Source: an uncultured Selenomonadales bacterium (GTDB lineage Bacteria; Bacillota_C; Negativicutes; Selenomonadales; Selenomonadaceae). From it: a stretch of DNA of 12,557 nt. Location of the stretch: assembly GCA_947302675.1 (NCBI GenBank), contig CAMYWI010000007.1:1-12557 (forward strand), read 5' to 3'. The position numbers and the translations under genes were made by a program. Positions 6,728-12,557 of the stretch are shown piece by piece. The notes beneath the pieces are model-generated. The model did not search any database, was not told the origin of the DNA, and saw only the letters and a list, made by a program, of their open reading frames with translations. Position 1 is the stretch's first letter. Every line of letters begins with the position of its first letter.

Positions 6728-7233
6728 GCGTTTTTAGAAGGATTAAGCAGTTTATTCGAGCGATGACGGCGCGAGTGACCGTCGAGGACGGCAAATACAT
6801 TTCCGCGCACCTCAACGCCGACGAGCAGAAAATTTTTTTTGCAATGAGCGTCGTTGACCAGGCGCACAGCTTGCGCACGGCGTACACGATTGAACGCTTG
6901 GTTATCGAGGACAAGCGCGGCGTCGACAAGGAATTTCTGATTCGTTGCGCACTCCTCCACGACACGGGCAGGAAGGCGGGCGACTTGACGATTAAAGGAA
7001 AAATTTTCGTGGTGTTGGTGACGACGTTCGCGCCGCAGTTCGCCGAGCGATTGGAACTCAACGGCAACCGCGCCTTGTATGTCTATCATCATCACGCGGA
7101 GCTTGGAGCGCAAAAGCTTCAGCGGCTTGGACTTTTCAAAGAGGCAAAAATTATCGCCAAACACCACGCGCCGCCTAAGCCCGACGACCCGCCCGAATTG
7201 AAACTTTTGCGCCTCGCTGACAACGAAAACTAA
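6724..7233 (+). CDS. HD-domain metal-dependent phosphohydrolase family protein
   Basis: This 169-residue protein belongs to the HD superfamily, whose members usually cleave phosphoesters of nucleotides or second messengers. The ordered motifs are DQAHSLRTA, the LLHDTGRKAGDL metal-binding His-Asp, YHHHAELGA, IIAKHHAPP and a closing LRLADNEN Asp. This gives the H...HD...H...H...D pattern. The start ATG 6724 is chosen because it overlaps the corrected hisZ stop as ATGA. The frame stays open upstream to 6523, but that part overlaps hisZ coding and has no family motif. The substrate is unknown. It sits between hisZ and the phosphonate genes with only 15 bases before the next start, so cotranscription is likely. 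A link to phosphonate chemistry is possible but has no direct support. Confidence 0.85.
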   Translation: MSVFRRIKQFIRAMTARVTVEDGKYISAHLNADEQKIFFAMSVVDQAHSLRTAYTIERLVIEDKRGVDKEFLIRCALLHDTGRKAGDLTIKGKIFVVLVTTFAPQFAERLELNGNRALYVYHHHAELGAQKLQRLGLFKEAKIIAKHHAPPKPDDPPELKLLRLADNEN

Positions 7234-7248
7234 CGGAGGAAAATTTTT

Positions 7249-9252
7249 ATGACAGCACTGATATTAAATTCGGGACTCGGCTCGCGAATGGGCTTGCTGA
7301 CCGCCGAGCAACCCAAATGCATGACGGAAATTTCTGCGCGGGAAACAATCTTGAGCCGACAACTTCAAAAGCTCGTCGACAACGACATAAAAAAAGTTGT
7401 GATAACGACGGGACCTTTCGAGAGTTCGCTGATTCGCTACGTGCGCGAACTCGATTTGCCGCTTGACATAAAATTCGTCAACAATCCCAAGTTCCGCGAG
7501 ACCAACTACATTTACTCGATTTATCTTGCGCGGGACTTCCTCGACGACGAAATTATTCTCATGCACGGCGACTTGGTTTTTGAAAACGGCGTGATAGATT
7601 TGCTGGCGAAGACGCCCGGCAGTCACATGGTCGTTAGCTCGACGGCTCCTCTGCCGCAAAAAGATTTTAAAGCGGTCGTCAAGGACGGGCGCATTGAGAA
7701 AGTCGGCATTGAATTTTTCGACAGCGCGTTGACCGCTCAGCCGCTCTATAAAATTTCTGTGGAAGACTGGCGGACGTGGCTCGACGAAATTATTAACTTC
7801 TGCGAACGCGGCGTCGTGAAGTGTTACGCCGAAAACGCCTTTAACGAAATTTCTGCGCGTTGCAACCTCAAGCCGCTCGACGTGCGCGACATGCTCTGCA
7901 ACGAAATTGACACGCCCGAAGACTTGACGTTAATCTCTGCACGACTCAAGGCGGTTGAAAATCGCACGGTGTACATGGGCTTTGGCACGGATATAATTCA
8001 CAGCGGGCACATCAAAATCATCAAGCGGGCGCAACGGCTCGGCAAGCTGATTATCGGCGTCTTGTCGGACGAGGCAGTTTCGGGCTACAAGAGAATTCCG
8101 CTCCTCTCCTTCGACGAACGCAAGGAACTTTTGGCGAACATTTCAGGCATTCACAAAGTTGTTGAGCAAAAGACTTTGAGCTATCGCGAGAACTTGGAAA
8201 AGTATCGTCCGAACTTTGTCGTGCACGGCGACGATTGGTGCAGTGGCAATTTAAAACCCGTTCGCGATGAGGTTGTTGAAGTGCTTGCCTCTTACGGCGG
8301 GCAGCTCGTCGAATTCCCCTACTCCGACGACGAAAAATATCAAGTCCTCAACAGGCGCGCTAAAGCGGAATTTTCCCTGCCCGATATTCGCCGCGCTCAG
8401 CTCAAAAAAATTATCGGCATTAAAGGCACGGTGACCGCTATTGCAGTTCACAACGGCTTGACGGGGCTGATTGCGGAGAAAACTGTTGCCGGCTCGCCGC
8501 CGCGCCAATTCGACGCCATGTGGATTAGTTCGCTGTGCGATTCGACTTCAAAGGGCAAGCCCGATATTGAACTCGTCGATTTGACTTCGCGCCTGCGCAC
8601 CGTCGAAGAGATTATGGAAGTCACGACCAAGCCGATAATTTTCGACGGCGACACGGGCGGGCTTAAGGAGCATTTCGTCTACACGGTCAAGACGCTGGAG
8701 CGCGTCGGCGTCTCGATGATTATAATCGAGGACAAAATCGGCTTGAAAAAAAATTCGCTGTTCGGTACCGAAGTCAAGCAGACGCAGGACAGCATTGAAA
8801 ATTTCTGCGAGAAAATCGCCGCCGGCAAGAGCGTTCAGAAGACAAAGGACTTCATGATCTGCGCGAGGATTGAGAGTTTGATTTTGGAGCGCGGCATTGA
8901 CGACGCCTTGACGCGAGCGCGAGCCTTTGTCGGCGCGGGAGCCGATGCCATTATGATTCACAGCCGCAAAAAAAATCCCGACGAAATTTTTGAGTTCGCC
9001 GCGCGTTTCCGCGAGAGCGACAAGACTACGCCGCTGGTCGTCGTGCCCACGTCGTTTAACACCGTCACCGAAGACGAATTCAAAGCGCGAAATATCAACG
9101 TCGTCATCTACGCGAATCAGCCGATACGTGCCGCCGTGCCCGCCATGACCCGCGCCGCGCAGTTGATTCTTGAGAACCGCCGCGCCAAAGAGTGCGATGA
9201 ACTTTGTATGCCGTTCAAGGAAATTATTCGCCTGATTCCGGAGGAGCTTTGA
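7249..9252 (+). CDS. Three-domain fusion: PntC/LicC-like nucleotidyltransferase - HxGH cytidylyltransferase - phosphoenolpyruvate mutase
   Basis: This 667-residue enzyme should make the C-P bond and activate the product. Residues 1-232 resemble sugar-nucleotide-type cytidylyltransferases (LicC/PntC): LNSGLGSRMG in place of the usual AAGxGSR, EQPKCM, NYIYSIYLARDFL and the metal-site HGDLVF. Residues 240-375 are a second, unrelated nucleotidyltransferase fold with HSGH (251-254) and VVHGDDW (324-330). Residues about 385-667 are PEP mutase, which converts PEP to phosphonopyruvate: DGDTGG (466-471), EDKIGLKKNS (494-503) and Arg540. These match the Asp pair, Glu, Asn and Arg of characterised mutases. 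The EDK-KNS loop separates mutases from isocitrate-lyase relatives. The start follows GGAGG, and the next gene begins 1 base after the stop. Family knowledge: pepM genes are often fused to nucleotidyltransferases that make CMP-phosphonates. The need for two such domains is unexplained. Confidence 0.92.
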   Translation: MTALILNSGLGSRMGLLTAEQPKCMTEISARETILSRQLQKLVDNDIKKVVITTGPFESSLIRYVRELDLPLDIKFVNNPKFRETNYIYSIYLARDFLDDEIILMHGDLVFENGVIDLLAKTPGSHMVVSSTAPLPQKDFKAVVKDGRIEKVGIEFFDSALTAQPLYKISVEDWRTWLDEIINFCERGVVKCYAENAFNEISARCNLKPLDVRDMLCNEIDTPEDLTLISARLKAVENRTVYMGFGTDIIHSGHIKIIKRAQRLGKLIIGVLSDEAVSGYKRIPLLSFDERKELLANISGIHKVVEQKTLSYRENLEKYRPNFVVHGDDWCSGNLKPVRDEVVEVLASYGGQLVEFPYSDDEKYQVLNRRAKAEFSLPDIRRAQLKKIIGIKGTVTAIAVHNGLTGLIAEKTVAGSPPRQFDAMWISSLCDSTSKGKPDIELVDLTSRLRTVEEIMEVTTKPIIFDGDTGGLKEHFVYTVKTLERVGVSMIIIEDKIGLKKNSLFGTEVKQTQDSIENFCEKIAAGKSVQKTKDFMICARIESLILERGIDDALTRARAFVGAGADAIMIHSRKKNPDEIFEFAARFRESDKTTPLVVVPTSFNTVTEDEFKARNINVVIYANQPIRAAVPAMTRAAQLILENRRAKECDELCMPFKEIIRLIPEEL

Positions 9253-9253
9253 C

Positions 9254-10273
9254 ATGTCCGAGCAAAAAATTTTCTTCGATGCGGCGCAGTTGATTCGGCA
9301 CGTTGAAAAATTTTCGCCGCGAAATATTTTTATCGTGCACGGCAAAACTTTCAATCGCCTGTCGCTCGCGGAGAGTTTCAAAAACTTTCAAGCCGTCCAC
9401 TTCACAAACTTTAAGCCCAACCCGCTTTTCGAGTCGGTCGAAGAGGGCATGAAGATTTTCCGCGAGAGTAACTGCGACATGATTATTGCGGTCGGCGGCG
9501 GCAGTGCCATTGACGTTGCTAAGTGCGTTAAACTTTATGCCGCGCAGGACGTGCCGTTTATCGTCGTGCCGACGACGGCGGGCACCGGCTCGGAGGCGAC
9601 GCGCTTTGCCGTGATTTACAAGGACGGCGAGAAACAATCAATAACCGATTTGTGCATGATTCCCGACGCGATTTATTTTGACGCCGAGCCGCTTAGAATT
9701 CTGCCGCCGTATCAGCGCAAGGCGACGTTGCTTGACGCCTATTCACACGCCGCCGAGTCTTATTGGTCAGTCAACGCGACGGAGGTCAGCCGCGCCTTTG
9801 CAAAGGAGGCGTTGCGGATAATCGTCGCGTTGCAGGAAAAATATTTCGACGGCAAGACGAACGACGCGGAAAATCTTTCGTTGCTGTATGCGTCGTACTT
9901 GGCGGGTAAGGCGATAAACATTTCACAGACGACGGCGGGGCACGCAATGTGCTACAAGCTGACGGGTTTGTTCGGCATATCGCACGGACACGCCGCCGCC
10001 CTTTGCAACGCGGGGCTTTGGCAAGTCATGAAGTCAAGCGACGCCGTTAAAGATTTGTCGGAAGTTATCGGCGAGAAGACTTTCCAAAGGATTTTGATTC
10101 AAGGCGAGCTGATTTATCCGCTCAAAGCCGCGAGCGACGCCAATTTTGATTCGACGCTTGAACTTTTGACGCACTCGGTAAATCCCGTGCGGCTGAAAAA
10201 TTTCCCCGTGCCGCTCCCCGAAGATGTTATAAGAAAAATTTATCGTGCGATTCTGCTTGGCGAGGTGATATAA
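9254..10273 (+). CDS. Iron-type (group III) alcohol dehydrogenase, probable phosphonoacetaldehyde reductase
   Basis: This enzyme probably reduces phosphonoacetaldehyde to 2-hydroxyethylphosphonate with NAD(P)H. The protein has 339 residues, somewhat shorter than the usual 380. The nucleotide-binding GGGSAIDVAK is at 81-90 and PTTAGTGSEAT at 106-116. The four metal ligands fit the family pattern: Asp161 and His165 in LLDAYSHAAE, His230 in TAGHAMCY and His244 in ISHGHA, with the last two 14 residues apart as in FucO. Close relatives FomC, DhpG and PhpC catalyse this reduction in phosphonate antibiotic pathways. The substrate here is inferred from the neighbours: PEP mutase upstream and phosphonopyruvate decarboxylase directly downstream (TAA followed by ATG with no gap). 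A GGAGGAG ribosome site inside the previous gene supports the start. Confidence 0.88.
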   Translation: MSEQKIFFDAAQLIRHVEKFSPRNIFIVHGKTFNRLSLAESFKNFQAVHFTNFKPNPLFESVEEGMKIFRESNCDMIIAVGGGSAIDVAKCVKLYAAQDVPFIVVPTTAGTGSEATRFAVIYKDGEKQSITDLCMIPDAIYFDAEPLRILPPYQRKATLLDAYSHAAESYWSVNATEVSRAFAKEALRIIVALQEKYFDGKTNDAENLSLLYASYLAGKAINISQTTAGHAMCYKLTGLFGISHGHAAALCNAGLWQVMKSSDAVKDLSEVIGEKTFQRILIQGELIYPLKAASDANFDSTLELLTHSVNPVRLKNFPVPLPEDVIRKIYRAILLGEVI

Positions 10274-11395
10274 ATGAACGTCGAGACTTTCACAAAGATT
10301 TTGGGGGCGGAATTTTATGCGGGCGTCCCCGATTCGTTGCTCAGACCGCTCTGCGACTTCCTGATAAAAAATTTTGGCACCGACCCGACGCGCCACATTA
10401 TCGCCGCCAACGAGGGCAACTGCGCGGCAATTGCGGCGGGCTATCACTTGGCGACGGGCAAAATCCCTGTCGTCTACATGCAAAACAGCGGCGAAGGCAA
10501 CATTATCAATCCGCTTGCGTCGTTGCTCAACGAGAAAATTTATTCAATCCCGATGATTTTTGTCGTGGGTTGGCGCGGCGAACCGGGCGTTCACGACGAG
10601 CCGCAACATATTTTTCAAGGCGAGATAACCTGCGAGCTTTTGAGCTTAATGGGCGTGAAAAATTTCGTCGTCGACAAGGAGACTTCGCCCGACGAACTTC
10701 AAAACGTCATGGCGGAGTTCAGAAAGATTTTGGCGGCGGGCAGTTGCGTTGCGTTCGTGATAAGGAAAGGCGCGTTGACTTACGACGAGAAACTTTCCTA
10801 CAAAAATCCGTTCGCAATGCGCCGCGAGGACGTCTTGAAAAAGATTGTCGACGTTGCCGCGCAGGACTTTATAATCGCGACGACGGGCAAGATTGGGCGC
10901 GAGCTTTTCGAGATTCGCGAGGCTTTGAATCAAAATCATGCGCACGATTTCTTGACGGTCGGTTCAATGGGGCATTGCTCGTCAATCGCGCTCGGCTTGG
11001 CGTTGAGCCGCCCCGAAAAAACTTTCTGGTGCATTGACGGCGACGGCGCGGCGATTATGCACATGGGTGCGCTTGCGGTTATCGGCTCGGTTAAGCCGCG
11101 CAATTTGATTCACGTCGCGATAAACAACGGGGCGCATGAGAGCGTTGGCGGAATGCCGACTGCCGCCGTGAATTTAAGCGACGTTGCGCGGGCTTGCGGC
11201 TACTCAAAAATTTTCAAGGCGACGAACTTTGACGAGTTGGAAGAAATTTTACGGCAAGCCAAATCTGCGCGGGAGTTGATTTTTATCGAGGTCGAATGCG
11301 CAATCGGCTCGCGAAAAGATTTGGGCAGACCGACGACGACGCCCGCCGAAAATAAATTGAACTTCATGAGGGAATTAAATGATTCACAAGTTTAA
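10274..11395 (+). CDS. Phosphonopyruvate decarboxylase (ThDP-dependent)
   Basis: This enzyme removes CO2 from phosphonopyruvate to give phosphonoacetaldehyde, the step that pulls the unfavourable PEP mutase reaction forward. The protein has 373 residues, typical for the family. The N-terminal pyrimidine-binding half shows GVPDSLL (17-23), the cofactor-activating Glu47 in ANEGNCAAIAAG, and YMQNSGEGN. The C-terminal pyrophosphate-binding half has GDGAAIMHMGAL (256-267) and NNGAHESVGG (284-293), the GDG...NN thiamine motif in the form typical of this enzyme. It follows the dehydrogenase gene with no gap, with GAGGTG as ribosome site. Its last 17 bases overlap the start of the radical SAM gene in another frame. 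Sulfopyruvate decarboxylase is the nearest alternative family but is usually split in two subunits and does not fit this context. Confidence 0.95.
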   Translation: MNVETFTKILGAEFYAGVPDSLLRPLCDFLIKNFGTDPTRHIIAANEGNCAAIAAGYHLATGKIPVVYMQNSGEGNIINPLASLLNEKIYSIPMIFVVGWRGEPGVHDEPQHIFQGEITCELLSLMGVKNFVVDKETSPDELQNVMAEFRKILAAGSCVAFVIRKGALTYDEKLSYKNPFAMRREDVLKKIVDVAAQDFIIATTGKIGRELFEIREALNQNHAHDFLTVGSMGHCSSIALGLALSRPEKTFWCIDGDGAAIMHMGALAVIGSVKPRNLIHVAINNGAHESVGGMPTAAVNLSDVARACGYSKIFKATNFDELEEILRQAKSARELIFIEVECAIGSRKDLGRPTTTPAENKLNFMRELNDSQV

Positions 11396-12557
11396 GCAGG
11401 GCGACGATTATATTTTGCTTGACGTCAACAGCGGCGCGGTTCACCTGATTGACGAGGCGACGTTCAAAATCCTTGACGACTTCGACGGCACCAACGACGC
11501 GGCGATTTTAAAAAAATATCCCGACAGCGATACTGCCGAGATTTTGGAAGAACTTCACGCGCTGATTGACGCAGGGGAACTTTTCGCGCCCGATATTGAC
11601 GTGCCGCCGACTTTTGCAACGCGCGGCGTCGTGAAAAGTTTGTGCCTTATGGTCGCGCAGGACTGCAATCTTCGTTGTAAATATTGTTTCGGTGACGCAG
11701 GAACTTTTGGACATCGCGCAGTTATGTCGGAGGAAGTCGGGCGGGCGGCTGTCGACTTCATTATAAAAAATTCTGCACTTCGCAAGCACTGCGAGATTGA
11801 TTTTTTCGGCGGCGAGCCGCTGATAAATTTCCGCACGGTCAAAGCCGTTACCGAGTACGTGAGACAGCGCGAGCGCGAGACGGGAAAAATTTTTAAGCTG
11901 ACGCTGACGACCAACGGCGTTTTGCTTGACGAGAAAATTTCCGCGTGGCTCAACGAGAACAATATTTCCGTCGTGCTGAGTTTGGACGGACGCAAGGAAG
12001 TTCACGACGCCATGAGATCCGACGTTGCAGGGCGCGGCAGTTATGAGCGCGTCTTGAAAAACTTTCAACGTTTCGTGAAAAGTCGCGGCGGCGAAAATTA
12101 TTATCTGCGCGGCACTTACACCAAGAAAAATCTCGACTTCACTGCGGACGTGTTGAGCGTTCACGACGCGGGCTGTGATATTCTGTCGATTGAACCCGTC
12201 GTCTTGAAAGATTCTCCGCTTGCTTTGACGGAAGACGACTTGCCGAGAATTCGCGAAGAGTACGACCGCTTGACGGAGGCTTATCTTGAGCGACGTCGAG
12301 AAGGGCGCGGCTTTTTCTTTTTCCACTTTAACATTGACTTGAGCAACGGTCCTTGCGTGGCGAAGAGATTGTCGGGGTGCGGCGCGGGTCACGAGTATTT
12401 TGCGGTTGCGGAGAACGGCGACTTGTATCCGTGTCATCAATTCGTGGGGCGCGAGCGTTATCGTCTTGGAAATATTTTTGACGGCGTGGCGGAGACTGCG
12501 CGGCATTGGCTGAAATATTTTCGCGAGTCGCACGTTTTGAACAAGCCGCGTTGTCGG
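11379..12557 (+). CDS. Radical SAM peptide maturase, SCIFF maturase (ScfB)-like, 3' truncated by window
   Basis: 393 residues are visible, and the frame is open at the window end. The N-terminal part (MIHKFKQGDDY, LDVNSGAVHLID) is typical of ScfB-type maturases, which bind a precursor peptide through a RRE-like segment. The radical SAM cluster is CNLRCKYC (Cys96, Cys100, Cys103). Further family signatures are DFFGGEPLINF, LTTNGVLL, LSLDGRKEVHD and FFFFHFNIDL. The SPASM region begins with Cys326 and Cys334 (GPC, SGCGAG) and YPCHQF (Cys352), and the window ends at Cys392 in KPRCR. ScfB makes thioether crosslinks in the six-cysteine SCIFF peptide, which is normally encoded just upstream. No such peptide is seen here; the gene instead overlaps phosphonopyruvate decarboxylase by 17 bases. 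The family is well supported; the substrate is open. Confidence 0.88.
   Translation, partial: MIHKFKQGDDYILLDVNSGAVHLIDEATFKILDDFDGTNDAAILKKYPDSDTAEILEELHALIDAGELFAPDIDVPPTFATRGVVKSLCLMVAQDCNLRCKYCFGDAGTFGHRAVMSEEVGRAAVDFIIKNSALRKHCEIDFFGGEPLINFRTVKAVTEYVRQRERETGKIFKLTLTTNGVLLDEKISAWLNENNISVVLSLDGRKEVHDAMRSDVAGRGSYERVLKNFQRFVKSRGGENYYLRGTYTKKNLDFTADVLSVHDAGCDILSIEPVVLKDSPLALTEDDLPRIREEYDRLTEAYLERRREGRGFFFFHFNIDLSNGPCVAKRLSGCGAGHEYFAVAENGDLYPCHQFVGRERYRLGNIFDGVAETARHWLKYFRESHVLNKPRCR

Noticed and set aside
8548..9381. Minus-strand open frame (277 residues) opposite PEP mutase
   Set aside because: It is a shadow of a strongly conserved plus-strand gene, with no motif or ribosome site.
11508..12533. 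Minus-strand open frame (341 residues) opposite the radical SAM gene
   Set aside because: The plus strand carries the full radical SAM motif set; the antisense frame has none.
1..12557. CRISPR arrays, insertion sequences or rRNA
   Set aside because: No regularly spaced repeats, transposase motifs or rRNA signatures were seen.

Overview
The window looks like chromosomal DNA of an anaerobic Bacillota. The best guess is a Negativicutes-type bacterium with roughly balanced GC. The reasons are a group 1 membrane-bound uptake [NiFe] hydrogenase with a cytochrome b subunit, a HisZ-type short histidine system, a SCIFF-type radical SAM maturase, strong GGAGG ribosome binding sites and TTGNNN-17-TAAAAT promoters. 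The taxonomic placement is inference; the genes are read from the sequence.

Layout: (1) Bases 2-2949, plus strand: the 3' end of the hydrogenase small subunit, the large subunit (interrupted by an apparent one-base loss near 1543) and the cytochrome b subunit, an H2-oxidising membrane complex. (2) Bases 2950-3219: an intergenic stretch with a near-consensus plus-strand promoter, three hairpins that abut with no unpaired base between them, and terminators facing both ways; a structured RNA candidate. (3) Bases 3220-4533, minus strand: a membrane-anchored MsrA-MsrB methionine sulfoxide reductase, and upstream of it a tRNA-Arg(CCT). (4) Bases 4573-5550, plus strand: a monocistronic GH25 lysozyme-like protein that lacks the usual catalytic acidic pair and carries a repeated C-terminal motif, with its own promoter and terminator. 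(5) Bases 5558-12557, plus strand: a tightly packed run hisZ (also interrupted by a one-base loss) - HD-domain hydrolase - three-domain nucleotidyltransferase/nucleotidyltransferase/PEP mutase fusion - iron-type alcohol dehydrogenase - phosphonopyruvate decarboxylase - SCIFF-maturase-like radical SAM enzyme (cut by the window end).

The phosphonate genes form a coherent route: PEP to phosphonopyruvate (PEP mutase), to phosphonoacetaldehyde (decarboxylase), to 2-hydroxyethylphosphonate (alcohol dehydrogenase). The fused nucleotidyltransferase domains probably activate the phosphonate as a CMP conjugate for transfer to a surface glycan or lipid. The transferase that would attach it is not in the window. 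Placing a ScfB-like peptide maturase in the same transcription unit, overlapping the decarboxylase gene and with no SCIFF precursor nearby, is the most unusual arrangement here.

Both broken genes (hydrogenase large subunit and hisZ) are explained by loss of one base in a short homopolymer. This points first to sequencing or assembly error rather than true pseudogenes.
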